DNA from: Desulfovibrio inopinatus DSM 10711
GTDB taxonomy: Bacteria > Desulfobacterota > Desulfovibrionia > Desulfovibrionales > Desulfovibrionaceae
Reading direction: 5' to 3'
Length of the DNA stretch: 64,000 nt
NCBI RefSeq assembly: GCF_000429305.1
Contig: NZ_AUBP01000005.1
Location: 1 to 64,000, forward strand
Shown: positions 53,937 through 63,627 of the stretch, one piece after another
Numbering within the stretch: the stretch's first letter is position 1
Layout of the letters: each line of letters opens with the position of its first letter
Translations under genes and position numbers: made by a program
The notes under the pieces: model-generated
What the model saw: the letters and a program-made list of their open reading frames with translations, nothing else
What the model was told of the DNA's origin: nothing
Database searches by the model: none

Positions 53937-54704
53937 TTAACGAGCGACGACGCTTGTCGTCTCTATCCATCCGGTTCTATCATCTCCAAACCGAACTCGA
54001 ACATATTCTCCCATATTCTCGACGAGTTGTATGGCACTCCCATCGGGGAGTTCTGCCAAGAGTGTCGCCGAAGACGTATTGCCGGAACGGACTTCTGCCT
54101 TTTCCGTCACCACGTAGGCCTGACGTATCCATACTGTCTGCCAGATAAGCACCGCAGCACACAAAACGCATACCGCAGCAAAACAGGCGATCACTCCTGA
54201 GGCCGCTCCAAGCGCTGGAGGTGCCATATTCGGGCGCAACCGTCGTACCATAAGGATTATCCAACACAACATCACCAGAACAGCGGCCATAGCGTACACC
54301 ACGGGAGCCGGAAGAATCCGCGGCAAGACAAGCAGTGCTGCCAATGTCGACTGCGGCATTGCATCGCCGGTTTTGCCGACATGCGAAGCCGCATACGCCG
54401 CGTTTTGGCGTAAGTCCGGATCAGACGGCATATAATAGGCAGCTCGATCAAACCAGACGCGTGCAAGGCCAATGCGTCCTTCGTGCAGTCGGCATACCCC
54501 GATATTATAGTAAAGTGGCCCATTCGAGACGCCCTCGTCAGTCAATCGGGTGAAAAGCTCGGCGGCCTGACCGTATTCACCGCGATCGAACGCCGCAAGC
54601 CCATCTGTATACAGCGTGTTACGATCAAGAGTTTCACTGGCAGCGGTAACCATTGAAGCCGTCAAAACAAAGCAGAGAGTAAGAACTACACATTTTATCG
54701 GCAT
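53937..54704 (-). CDS. batE: BatE-like TPR and SH3 domain protein
   Basis: A 255-residue envelope protein. A signal peptide (CVVLTLCFVLTASMVTAA) precedes TPR repeats (about residues 28-100, with YTDGLAAFDRGEYGQAAELF). Two transmembrane segments follow (about 122-148 and 165-187), then a C-terminal bacterial SH3 domain (YVVTEKAEVRSGNTSSATLL). This is the arrangement of BatE in Bacteroides-type aerotolerance operons. The start overlaps the batD stop by 10 bp. Confidence 0.82.
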   Translation of the reverse strand: MPIKCVVLTLCFVLTASMVTAASETLDRNTLYTDGLAAFDRGEYGQAAELFTRLTDEGVSNGPLYYNIGVCRLHEGRIGLARVWFDRAAYYMPSDPDLRQNAAYAASHVGKTGDAMPQSTLAALLVLPRILPAPVVYAMAAVLVMLCWIILMVRRLRPNMAPPALGAASGVIACFAAVCVLCAAVLIWQTVWIRQAYVVTEKAEVRSGNTSSATLLAELPDGSAIQLVENMGEYVRVRFGDDRTGWIETTSVVAR

Positions 54705-56437
54705 ATCGCCTCCACAATACGCAACGCTTCCTCCGTTGCGGTACGGATTTCCTCGTGTCCCGGCGGTATCGGGCGGAAACGCATGGTATTGAGTTTTTCG
54801 ATATGACGCTCAAGGGCACTGTTGTTCGAAGAAAACTGACGAACAGACTCAAGCGCGCGACCAGCCGCTTCAAGCATGGCTTCATCGGTATCAGCCAGCA
54901 AAGCTCGGCGCGCATGATTCACAACTCGGCGCTTGGCTTGTTGAATGCGTCGAGTTTGCCGTGCAGCAAAACGACGTACTAAAAGAAAAAGAACATATAG
55001 CGCTGTCGAGCCAAGTGCGATAACGCCGAAAAGCAACGGCCCAAATGACATTTCATCAGTGAGGACGACCGGCCCTCGACGTAACGGTCGAATTGGTGTC
55101 TGTTGCAGCTGTATGACCGGTTCGGTTGCGGGTGTTTGCGACTGTACTATTTTTTCTGAGGAATCGATGGAAGGCACCGGCGAAGCTATCACGGCCTGCC
55201 CCGTCACGGTCAATGAAATGGGCTCCGACTCCAGTGTCTTATACTTCCCCACAACAGGATCGAAATACGTGATGTGCACGGACGGAATGACAAAAGTGCC
55301 CGGTTTGGCTGGAACAAGCGCCAGACGAAATGTCTTCTTCCCGTAATATCCTTTCTCATCGGTATTCACATCCCGCTCAGGAGCATCATCGTATACTTTC
55401 ATGCCCTCTGGCCACACAATTGCCGGCAAACTTGCACTGGCAACATTCCCTCGCCCCGAAAGGGTGACGGTCATGGTCACGGAATCTCCGCCCCGAGCAG
55501 ATGTCACATCCGTCGCAACATCCAACGTGAAATCGCCGACAAGTCCGGAAAACGTTGTGCCAAAGGGAACAGGCGGCAACGCTTTTGCCGTCAAAGAGAC
55601 CGGATTGGAGCGAAACGCGACGGGCTGCAAATCCGAAAACGAAAAGAAGCGATCCATCCCGGCAAAACCCTGCCCAAAACCTCGACCCGGCAGATTTCGG
55701 TTTCTCGTGGGCACAAGCATATCGGCTCGCAATGTGACCGGTTTAACGGCAATCTCACCTGCTTCTAATGGCGTGACCATAAAACGAAACGTTGCTGTTT
55801 TATACTGCCGTCCATTGTGGATTTCTTCGCTCTCAGTCTGTCCATCTAATCGGACAACATCCGCTTTGGAAAATTCTGGCTCGCCAAGTTGTGCATTACT
55901 GATCGGAAGTCCAAGAAATACGGTCAAAGTGTAGACAACTTGCTCGCCGACCCACGGCGTCGCATTACTCACCGTGGCGCGAAGAAATATATCTTTATCG
56001 GACGATTCCGTATCGGGAGTGACCGTGATGGTAATGGGTTTTGTGTATTGTGTCCCATCATCTGTTTTCACAGGTAACGCAGGGATCTGCAATTCACCGC
56101 TCTTTTGCGGAATCAAGGTATATGAATAGGTTGTGGTGCGCTCAATACCGCTCATCCCGGCTTCAATCTGAGTGCTTGTGCCTCGAGAAACAACCTCAAA
56201 GTTTGTAATCACCGATGTGTCGATGTCGGCATCTCCACCATGTACCATGACACGAAGAAATAAAGATTCCCCAACAGCGATAGTATTCCGATCCACAAGC
56301 GCCTCAGGAGCATTATCCTCTTGAGCGAATGCCGAGCCCGCGAGTGAGACAACAAGCATAACGAGCACTGCGCAGACCAGCCACTGTAGAGAAAATATAT
56401 GATGCCTTTCCCGAAATCTGGACCCCAAAATGGTCAT
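54695..56437 (-). CDS. batD: BatD-like protein (oxygen tolerance family)
   Basis: A 580-residue exported protein: signal peptide (LVCAVLVMLVVSLAGSAFA), a large periplasmic part made of repeated beta-rich domains, one transmembrane segment near residue 450 (FGPLLFGVIALGSTALYVLFLL), and a cytoplasmic helical tail. The N-terminal APEALVDRNTIAVGESLFLRV and YSYTLIPQKSGELQIPAL are typical of BatD. BatD is required by the BatA/BatB complex in species where it was studied, but its biochemical role is unknown. It begins 2 bp after the batB/C stop. Confidence 0.87.
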   Translation of the reverse strand: MTILGSRFRERHHIFSLQWLVCAVLVMLVVSLAGSAFAQEDNAPEALVDRNTIAVGESLFLRVMVHGGDADIDTSVITNFEVVSRGTSTQIEAGMSGIERTTTYSYTLIPQKSGELQIPALPVKTDDGTQYTKPITITVTPDTESSDKDIFLRATVSNATPWVGEQVVYTLTVFLGLPISNAQLGEPEFSKADVVRLDGQTESEEIHNGRQYKTATFRFMVTPLEAGEIAVKPVTLRADMLVPTRNRNLPGRGFGQGFAGMDRFFSFSDLQPVAFRSNPVSLTAKALPPVPFGTTFSGLVGDFTLDVATDVTSARGGDSVTMTVTLSGRGNVASASLPAIVWPEGMKVYDDAPERDVNTDEKGYYGKKTFRLALVPAKPGTFVIPSVHITYFDPVVGKYKTLESEPISLTVTGQAVIASPVPSIDSSEKIVQSQTPATEPVIQLQQTPIRPLRRGPVVLTDEMSFGPLLFGVIALGSTALYVLFLLVRRFAARQTRRIQQAKRRVVNHARRALLADTDEAMLEAAGRALESVRQFSSNNSALERHIEKLNTMRFRPIPPGHEEIRTATEEALRIVEAICR

Positions 56438-56439
56438 AC

Positions 56440-58476
56440 TTACCAGTCCTTTGTCACCTGCTGTTTGCGCGCCGTCGGTCGAAGCGCCCCGCCCGGCATA
56501 TCCTGGAGCCGATCCAACACACCAAGACCGACGCGTTGATCGGCGCTTTCTGTCGATGTTTCCGATGGTTCATCTGATTTACCGGCAACGGCAGTTTGCC
56601 TCATCGCTTCAGTATTCTCATCATCGCCCTGCTCGCCTTCTCCATCGATTGCCTGCAGACGCTCGGACAGAGGCGCCTCCGAATCAGAAGAAGCGGTATC
56701 CGGTGCAGATGCTTCTTCACCATTATCGAGATGTCGTTCGTCCTGTGAAGACGACATATCATTTTGCTTTTCGGGGTCTTGTTTGTGAGACTCACCGATA
56801 TTCTGACTTTGCGACGTTTGGTCCGTATTTTGATTTTTCGACGACGCATTGTCGTGCTGTTCTGTTTTCTCTCCACCGGTTTGTTCTGACGGTGCGGAAG
56901 ATTCAGACGGCGTGTTTGTCCCGGACTGCCCAGGAGATTCCGACGAATTAGATTCACCGCTATTGTTTGGAGTTCCTTGATTTTGCGAGGAATCTCCCTG
57001 TTGCTCACTCTTCTCCTGCTGTTGCTGCTCCTGAGAAGATGAACCCTGCTGCTCTTGTTGCTGCTTCTGCTGTTGTTGTACCTGTTTGGCAAATGCAAGG
57101 TTCTTGGCCGCATCCGTATCATTAGGATTTAAGCGTAACGCGGTTTCATAGGCCTCGATAGCGCCGCCTATGTCATGATTTTTAAACCGGGCATTGCCGA
57201 GGTTATAGGCGGCTTGCGCCTGAAGATCAGGAGTTCCTTGACGTAACGCTTCAGCAAATTGTGTTGCCGCTTCTTTGAAATGTCCTAAACGATACTGCGC
57301 GTTGCCGATATTGTAATACAACGCCGATGATGTCGGGTTTTCAATCTGTGCTTTCAAATACAAAGCCAGGGCTTCATCGTATCGCTCAGCCTCATACGCC
57401 TGTTGTGCCAGGTGTTCGATATCGGTCGTATCCATGGCCCAGACCGGACAGCGTATTCCCATGACCAACGCCAGAACAAGTATCCATCGACCAGCATATC
57501 CCCCCGGTCTGGCAAAAACGAACGCAAACAACCCCAAAGCGACAAGAACAAGTATAGAGATATCCCCCGTTCGGCGTTGCTGGCGGGTTTCTTCAAAGGT
57601 TGTCCGTGTCATATCGCGACGAATCGTCTTATCATAAAGTACGTCAAGGTCATCGTCCGTCCCCACGGCATCGACATAAAGTCCTCCCGTGATCGTAGCG
57701 ATTTTCTTCAACAACCCGTCATCAAGTTTAGAAACAACAATAGAGCCGTCCGACGTCTTCATATACCCTTTTGCAGAGGGCACCGGAGCGCCCTGCGTCG
57801 TGCCCACGCCCATGGTATAAATACGTATCCCCATGGATTTGGCTTTTTCGGCAACGTCCTGCATCCGCGCTTCATTTTCTTCTGTCGTCTCTTCGCCGTC
57901 ACTGATAACGATGATGGCCTTCCCCGCACCTTCGTTGCCGGAAAAAGCCTCTAACGCGACATCCACAGCTTGAGCCAAATTTGAGCCGCCAACCGGGAAA
58001 TAATTGGGTCCGACAACGCTCAAAAACAATCGAAACGCCGAATAATCCAAAGTCAGTGGACATTGCACAAAGGCATCGCCGGCAAACGCAACTAAACCGA
58101 CTTTGTCTCCAGATAGCCGATCCGTCAGATCAATGGCTTCTCGCTTGGCGCGCTCCAAGCGATTCGGTTTCACATCCTCAGCCAGCATACTTTTGGAGCA
58201 ATCCAACGCCACCATCAGTGCTGCGCCATCGCGTTTGAGATTCACGGTCTGCGCCGTATCGGCCACCGGTTCCGCCAAAGCGGCAAGAAGACAGGCCAGC
58301 CCAAGCACACAGGCAACAATACGTAACCATCGTACGATACGTCCTCGAGACGTATCGGCCGCTCCAACATACCCGGCAAACAGTCTGTCTCGTTTTCGCA
58401 TGGCCCGTACAAGCACCAGAGCAACGAGAGGCAAACCAAGCAAAAACCAAAAATATTCAGGATGAGCAAATGTCAT
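56440..58476 (-). CDS. Fused BatB/BatC: VWA domain protein with TPR repeats
   Basis: A 678-residue membrane protein joining two genes that are separate in Bacteroides. Two N-terminal helices precede a VWA domain (about 82-270) whose metal-binding MIDAS DxSxS is Asp92-Ser94-Ser96 in LDCSKSM. After further transmembrane segments (about 305-360) come TPR repeats (about 365-460, with LYYNIGNAQYRLGHFKEAA), then a 200-residue Gln/Ser/Glu-rich low-complexity tail. The ATG at 58476 overlaps the batA stop in ATGA; an upstream in-frame start lacks support. Confidence 0.88.
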   Translation of the reverse strand: MTFAHPEYFWFLLGLPLVALVLVRAMRKRDRLFAGYVGAADTSRGRIVRWLRIVACVLGLACLLAALAEPVADTAQTVNLKRDGAALMVALDCSKSMLAEDVKPNRLERAKREAIDLTDRLSGDKVGLVAFAGDAFVQCPLTLDYSAFRLFLSVVGPNYFPVGGSNLAQAVDVALEAFSGNEGAGKAIIVISDGEETTEENEARMQDVAEKAKSMGIRIYTMGVGTTQGAPVPSAKGYMKTSDGSIVVSKLDDGLLKKIATITGGLYVDAVGTDDDLDVLYDKTIRRDMTRTTFEETRQQRRTGDISILVLVALGLFAFVFARPGGYAGRWILVLALVMGIRCPVWAMDTTDIEHLAQQAYEAERYDEALALYLKAQIENPTSSALYYNIGNAQYRLGHFKEAATQFAEALRQGTPDLQAQAAYNLGNARFKNHDIGGAIEAYETALRLNPNDTDAAKNLAFAKQVQQQQKQQQEQQGSSSQEQQQQEKSEQQGDSSQNQGTPNNSGESNSSESPGQSGTNTPSESSAPSEQTGGEKTEQHDNASSKNQNTDQTSQSQNIGESHKQDPEKQNDMSSSQDERHLDNGEEASAPDTASSDSEAPLSERLQAIDGEGEQGDDENTEAMRQTAVAGKSDEPSETSTESADQRVGLGVLDRLQDMPGGALRPTARKQQVTKDW

Positions 58477-59468
58477 GGCGCACTCAATAATCGGGTTGCG
58501 GTCAAGACCATCCACACCAACATGAGTCCGAACGCAGCACCGATAAACCATCCGGATAAAGGCGTGGTATCGCCAAATGTCATGACCTTGAAGTCACTTT
58601 TTTCCAAAGTATTGATGGTATCATAGATACGGCGCAGCCCCTCGGTATCGGACGCGCGAAAGAACAAACCACCTGTTTCGTCGGCGATACTCCGCAGTAA
58701 GGGTTCGTCGATTTCCAGACGCTGATGAACAACCCGCTGACCGAACAGCGGATCATTGATGATAAACGGTGCCGGTTTATCGCTTCCGACCCCAATGACG
58801 TGGACAGTAACACCGGCTTGTTTAGCCACAAGCGCGGCTGATTCCGGCGATATCTCTCCGGCATTGGATCGTCCATCGGTCAACAGCACGATGACTTTGG
58901 ATGTACTGTCCACATCTTCCAGTCGCTTCAGGGCAATGCCCAGCGCATCCCCGACCGCGGTTTTCGATCCAGCTGCACCAATAGAGACGCGATCCAACGC
59001 CAAAGCTAAAGCGTCATGATCAAGGGTCAACGGAGCCTGGGTATAGGCATTGGATCCGAACACAACCAACCCAATCCGGTCACCAGGCCGTTTCTTGAGA
59101 AAATCATCCACGACCGCTTTAACGGCAGCCAGCCTGTTGACAGAGTTTCCATCAAGCGTGAAGTCGAGCGCGGCCATGCTTTCCGAGACATCGACGGCCA
59201 AGACGATGGACACTCCAGTTGACGGAACATAGGTTCGATCGTGACCGACATGCGGTCCAGCCAACGCAACGACGAGCAGCGTCAAGACGAACGGGGGAAC
59301 GATCGGTAATACTCGATACAGACGAAGCCATAACGACATTCCAGTTGGCGGGCGTACCGATGTCACCGTCAACCCCGTTTGTTTCCGGCGACGCCGCACG
59401 GTTATGATCCACACGGCAAGCGGCACCAACAACAAGACGAACCATACCGGATGGGCAAACTCAATCAT
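58473..59468 (-). CDS. batA: BatA-like VWA domain membrane protein
   Basis: A 331-residue protein with two N-terminal transmembrane helices (about 8-23 and 53-70). A VWA domain (about 86-275) follows, with a complete MIDAS: Asp93, Ser95, Ser97 in AVDVSESM and a later VLLTDGRSNAG. A C-terminal transmembrane helix ends it. The start at 59468 has GGAGG five bases upstream; the longer frame is rejected. With MoxR, DUF58 and BatB/C it would form a membrane chaperone-like complex driven by the MoxR ATPase. Confidence 0.9.
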   Translation of the reverse strand: MIEFAHPVWFVLLLVPLAVWIITVRRRRKQTGLTVTSVRPPTGMSLWLRLYRVLPIVPPFVLTLLVVALAGPHVGHDRTYVPSTGVSIVLAVDVSESMAALDFTLDGNSVNRLAAVKAVVDDFLKKRPGDRIGLVVFGSNAYTQAPLTLDHDALALALDRVSIGAAGSKTAVGDALGIALKRLEDVDSTSKVIVLLTDGRSNAGEISPESAALVAKQAGVTVHVIGVGSDKPAPFIINDPLFGQRVVHQRLEIDEPLLRSIADETGGLFFRASDTEGLRRIYDTINTLEKSDFKVMTFGDTTPLSGWFIGAAFGLMLVWMVLTATRLLSAP

Positions 59469-59994
59469 GTTTGCCTCCATGACGTACACGGTCCTGCAAG
59501 GCGGTGCGAGTTGCAAAACGATGAATTGTCTCGCGATCCATTGCTCTTTGATCGGCACCGATTGCCGAAGTCTTGCCTTCAGGCGCAAAACGCATGGCTT
59601 CACTGCGCACCAGCACAGCGGCAACGTCTCGTCCCAATGCGGAATCGGGCGTCTGCAACTCAACAAGCGATGCCAACTCTGCCGCGGTCAGCCCTGAAGC
59701 CTGCACACCCCATGCAATCACAGCCGTTTGACGTACAACATTGGTCATCGCCGTATACCACTGCCCATCTGACAGCCCAGTATCATCCATGTGTTGAATA
59801 TACCCCTTCAACACGGCGCGTGGCGATATGGTTTCAGAACGTCGTTTTCGGCGCCACCACCATATAATAATGATGCCAAGTACGCAGAGCCCTACACCGA
59901 GTATCATCCACACCATCCAAAAAGAAGATGGCGACGGAGCCGCAAGCAGCGGCTTGATATCCACAATATCCTGTATGGCTTCGTCTACTGCCAT
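59461..59994 (-). CDS. DUF4381-like membrane protein of the Bat operon
   Basis: A 177-residue protein with one transmembrane segment (about 27-46, WMVWMILGVGLCVLGIIIIWWW) followed by a basic stop-transfer and a cytoplasmic helical domain. It matches by position and layout the DUF4381 proteins found between DUF58 and BatA genes. Function unknown; it may tether the VWA proteins. Its end overlaps the batA start by 8 bp. Confidence 0.75.
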   Translation of the reverse strand: MAVDEAIQDIVDIKPLLAAPSPSSFWMVWMILGVGLCVLGIIIIWWWRRKRRSETISPRAVLKGYIQHMDDTGLSDGQWYTAMTNVVRQTAVIAWGVQASGLTAAELASLVELQTPDSALGRDVAAVLVRSEAMRFAPEGKTSAIGADQRAMDRETIHRFATRTALQDRVRHGGKHD

Positions 59995-60000
59995 GTTTTT

Positions 60001-60882
60001 TTATCTCCCGAGGCGGCGTTCACGAAGCCGAAAGAAACGATACAGTGCATCCACAGGAGAAGCATCTGTACTGCATTCTACAATATCCACTCCGGCAGCA
60101 CGTAATTCCGCCTGACGCTGTTCGAAATCGGCGATTGCCGCAGTATGAAATCGTCTGCGAGAAGCGGCATCGAAACAATCCCAGACAACCGTTTCATGAG
60201 TTTCAGGATCAACGGCATGAACAATCCCGGCTTCGGGCAAATCAAAGTCCAAAGGATCATGAACCATGACTGCCACAAGATCGTGTCGACCGGCGACAGG
60301 GCGCAAGGCATCCATGTAACCGGTGTCAGCAAAGTCGGAAATGAGAAAGACAATAGCGCGGCGTTTATGCATGCGGCCAAATTCTTCCAAGACAGTGCGA
60401 AGCGATGTTTTTCCCGTGGCTCTATTGACGCCGACGATTTCGCGGACAATTCGCCAGACTGCGGATTGCGTCTTTTTTGCCGGCAAAACCATTTCAACGG
60501 ATTCACTGAACAACATGGCCCCAACAGCATCACCGTTTCCCTGCGCACACAGAGCCAGCAACGCGGCGGTCTCCGCCGCCGTTTCCAGTTTGCGGTGCCC
60601 GACATGTCCCACTCCGAGCGATGCGCTCGTGTCGACAAGCAACATGACGGTCTGTTCACGTTCTTCACGGTATCGTTTAACAAACGGTCTCCCCATACGG
60701 GCCGTGACGTTCCATTCGATATGCTTCACGTCATCGTTTTCGTCATACACCCCGACTTCTTCAAATTCGACACCATGTCCTCGAAAGACGGATCGAAAAT
60801 GACCGGCCATGAGTGCATCCGAAATACGTTTTCCTCGAAGGTGAATACGGCGAAGCTGTTTATAAAGCGGCGGGGAAATCAT
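60001..60882 (-). CDS. DUF58 (VWA-like) protein
   Basis: A 293-residue cytoplasmic protein of the DUF58 family. The conserved GRGVEFEEVGVYDENDDVKHIEWNVTAR-type segment (here FRGHGVEFEEVGVY, then DVKHIEWNVTARMG) and a VWA-like DxSxS, Asp84-Ser86-Ser88 in LLVDTSASLG, are present. DUF58 proteins always travel with MoxR ATPases and are thought to be their partners. The ATG at 60882 has GGAGAG nine bases upstream; an upstream frame start at 61020 is rejected. It is separated from moxR by corA. Confidence 0.9.
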   Translation of the reverse strand: MISPPLYKQLRRIHLRGKRISDALMAGHFRSVFRGHGVEFEEVGVYDENDDVKHIEWNVTARMGRPFVKRYREEREQTVMLLVDTSASLGVGHVGHRKLETAAETAALLALCAQGNGDAVGAMLFSESVEMVLPAKKTQSAVWRIVREIVGVNRATGKTSLRTVLEEFGRMHKRRAIVFLISDFADTGYMDALRPVAGRHDLVAVMVHDPLDFDLPEAGIVHAVDPETHETVVWDCFDAASRRRFHTAAIADFEQRQAELRAAGVDIVECSTDASPVDALYRFFRLRERRLGR

Positions 60883-61145
60883 ATCATGTCTCTCCAGTAA
60901 CGAGAACGCATTGCATTTTGAGAAGCGTCTCAAAGACTGTCGCGTTGCTGCATGAGGGGGAATCGAGCGGAAAAACGTCATATGTACTGTTCGAATTCCA
61001 CGGCACACATCGTTTCGCATCCATCATTTGCCGTGCGAAGAATCATGCCATAGTGCCCCAAGGTCTATGAAAAATCCATATCGGGTGCACCTGACGGACG
61101 AGAAAACGTGTTTCTTCCTCTATGGAAAAATGCTGATTTAGAGGA

Positions 61146-62225
61146 TTAAATCCATCGCTTACGACGAAAGAACCATACCATACCGAGAGTAATGGCGAGC
61201 ATGACACCAAGAACAATATAATAGCCGTCGTGCCATTCCAATTCCGGCATATTTTTAAAGTTCATCCCGTACAAGCTGGTAATAAACGTGAGTGGAAGAA
61301 AGATTGTTCCCATGACGGTCAGCACTTTCATCACTCTGTTCATCGTCATATCGGCAATACTTGAATTCAAATCAATAAGACCCGTAATGACGTTGTCCAC
61401 CGTATTGAGCAAGTCAATGACTTCTTTGACGTCATCTCGAATGTCACGCAAGATATCGAGCGCATATTCACTGACTTTTTTGGATTTCCTTTTATGCGAA
61501 AGCCCTTGAACAATTTCACGTAAGGGCCATATATTTTTTCGCAACAAGGCAATTTCACGCTTGATCCGAAACATTTCCAGAAGTGTTTCCTGCGTTTGGA
61601 CATCAAGGAGCTTGTCTTCAAGCTCTTGTAAGGTATCTGTCATCGAGCCCATCGATGCCAGATAATGGTCCAATATCGTATCGACCAGTGAAAAAACCAA
61701 GTAATGCGGATCGCTTTTATTCCAATGTCTTCCTCGGCGCAATCGCTTCACAAAATCATTCCATGGGTGTGTACGACACTCTTGAAAGGTCAAAACGACC
61801 TGCCCCATGGAAATCATCGCTCCATGTTCGGCATGGATTGAACGCGTTACAGGATCAATGTCGATGCTCTTGATGGTAATGGAGATCCCGTTATCCAATT
61901 CAAGATATCGCGGCCGCATGCTTGTATCGACCGTATCCTCTAACAAATCATCATCAATTGCGAATTGCTCACATATTGTCTTCACAAATGGATAATCATG
62001 AATACCAAGAACTTTTACCCACAAAATCTGATCATCCAGTAATTCGGGGAGTTGGGTGACCCCTGGGACATATTCACTTTCACAGAGCGAGCCATTCCCA
62101 TACAGGAGAAACTGTGCCGAAGGTATTTCGGCATTGTCCGTCTCGCGACATCCATTGCTCCCGATTTCAGAAGAATCAACGGTTCCTTTCGATTGCACAG
62201 CAGACATCATGGTACTCATAATCAT
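61146..62225 (-). CDS. corA: CorA-family magnesium/cobalt transporter
   Basis: A 359-residue pentameric channel protein. A large N-terminal cytoplasmic domain precedes two C-terminal transmembrane helices, with the signature YGMNFKNMPEL at the pore mouth near residue 320 and a basic end (FFRRKRWI). It conducts Mg2+ and often Co2+ or Ni2+. Three further in-frame ATGs lie within the first seven codons, so the exact start is uncertain. It sits on the same strand between moxR and the DUF58 gene, flanked by gaps of about 250 bp on each side, and is probably transcribed on its own. Confidence 0.93.
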   Translation of the reverse strand: MIMSTMMSAVQSKGTVDSSEIGSNGCRETDNAEIPSAQFLLYGNGSLCESEYVPGVTQLPELLDDQILWVKVLGIHDYPFVKTICEQFAIDDDLLEDTVDTSMRPRYLELDNGISITIKSIDIDPVTRSIHAEHGAMISMGQVVLTFQECRTHPWNDFVKRLRRGRHWNKSDPHYLVFSLVDTILDHYLASMGSMTDTLQELEDKLLDVQTQETLLEMFRIKREIALLRKNIWPLREIVQGLSHKRKSKKVSEYALDILRDIRDDVKEVIDLLNTVDNVITGLIDLNSSIADMTMNRVMKVLTVMGTIFLPLTFITSLYGMNFKNMPELEWHDGYYIVLGVMLAITLGMVWFFRRKRWI

Positions 62226-62478
62226 TGTCTTCGTTCACGTTCCTGAAGGCTCGTCGCAAAATCAACACAGCGCACAAGAAATAATGACAAGCCTTGATGA
62301 AATTTTCGGAAACAATTCTCCGAACGTCGACAATCGGTAACACAATGAGATGACTGCATTATGACGATTTTACGAACGATCATCTTCGCAGCCGTCCACT
62401 GCGTGAGAAAAGCCATGACCAAGCCTGCCCCTGTGGCCTCTCCTTTCAGAACAGAGTTTTCACGATGGAACGACGCGA
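62226..62478. other. Intergenic region between moxR and corA
   Basis: No gene, hairpin or clear promoter is recognised in these 253 bases. The length suggests that corA has its own control region and that moxR transcription may end here. Confidence 0.4.
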
Positions 62479-63462
62479 TTACGGAGTCGGGACGTGCGCA
62501 AGAATATGATGGATAACCGCGTCAGCGTCTTGAGATTCGGCTTCCGCTTCGTAGGTTAAGATCAATCGATGCCGCAACACAGGGAGCGCCACGGCCTTGA
62601 TATCATCGGGGACAACATATTCTCGACCATGCAGAAATGCCCGAGCACGGGAAGCTTCACTCAAACAGATTGACGCCCGCGGCGATGCGCCGAACTCGAT
62701 AAACCCAGCAATATCACCAAGATTGGACTCACCGGGAAATCGGGTAGCAAAAACAATGCGAAGAATATATTCGAGAATAGCGTCGTCAATGTACACATTT
62801 TGTATGACGCGAGAGATACTGTCCAATCCTTGACGTGTCAGAACAGCTTGCGGAGGCTCAGCCAAGGCCGAACCATGGCGTTTGACGATTTCACGCTCAT
62901 CCTCCATGCTCGGATACCCAAGAATGATTTTTAACATGAATCGATCGACTTGCGCTTCAGGCAAGGGATATGTGCCTTCATGTTCGATTGGGTTTTGCGT
63001 GGCAAGCACAAGAAATGGATCATCCAGGGGAAATGTCTCTTCACCAATCGTAATCTGCCGTTCCTGCATGGCTTCCAACAACGCGGATTGCACCTTCGAA
63101 GGGGCACGGTTGATCTCATCAGCTAAAATGATGTTGTTGAAGAGTGGTCCTTTTTTCGTCGAAAAAGAGCCAGTTTCAGGATGATAAACACGGTTTCCGA
63201 GAATATCGGCCGGCAACAGATCCGGGGTGAATTGAATACGTTTGAAGCGGGCATGTACGGCCGCAGCCAAGGCTTTGACCGCAGTCGTTTTGGCGAGTCC
63301 GGGAACGCCTTCAAGCAATATATGCCCTTTGGTGAACAGCCCGATAAGCAAGCCTTCAATCAAATCGAATTGGCCGACAACAACCTTGGCCATTTCTGCT
63401 TTGACCGCTGCCACGAGTGGCTGAAGTTCTTCAATACGTTGTGAAATTTCATCTGGTTCCAT
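62479..63462 (-). CDS. moxR: MoxR-family AAA+ ATPase
   Basis: A 327-residue AAA+ ATPase with Walker A EGVPGLAKTT (about 51-60), Walker B IILADEINRAPSKVQ with Asp115-Glu116, and ATQNPIEHEGTYPLPEAQVDRFM, the family signature with sensor residues. A C-terminal lid domain follows. MoxR proteins act with VWA partners to insert metals or mature complexes; the BatA/BatB/DUF58 genes nearby are the obvious partners. AAAGGAA lies eight bases before the ATG. It heads the locus on the minus strand. Confidence 0.94.
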   Translation of the reverse strand: MEPDEISQRIEELQPLVAAVKAEMAKVVVGQFDLIEGLLIGLFTKGHILLEGVPGLAKTTAVKALAAAVHARFKRIQFTPDLLPADILGNRVYHPETGSFSTKKGPLFNNIILADEINRAPSKVQSALLEAMQERQITIGEETFPLDDPFLVLATQNPIEHEGTYPLPEAQVDRFMLKIILGYPSMEDEREIVKRHGSALAEPPQAVLTRQGLDSISRVIQNVYIDDAILEYILRIVFATRFPGESNLGDIAGFIEFGASPRASICLSEASRARAFLHGREYVVPDDIKAVALPVLRHRLILTYEAEAESQDADAVIHHILAHVPTP

Positions 63463-63627
63463 AAATCCATTCCTTTTCCGTTATCCATCACCATAAAATG
63501 AGAATCAAGTCGAACCGTGAGATGCAATACGGTGCTTGACGTAGAGCATACTTCTGTGACCTCAGAGGTAAGGTCAACTCCCTAATGATTTTTACGATAA
63601 ATGCAAGACTCTGGCTTTTTTCTGCGT

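Noticed and set aside
60883-61020. Upstream extension of the DUF58 protein to 61020
   Set aside because: No family similarity in the extra 46 residues, and the ATG at 60882 has a good GGAGAG site.
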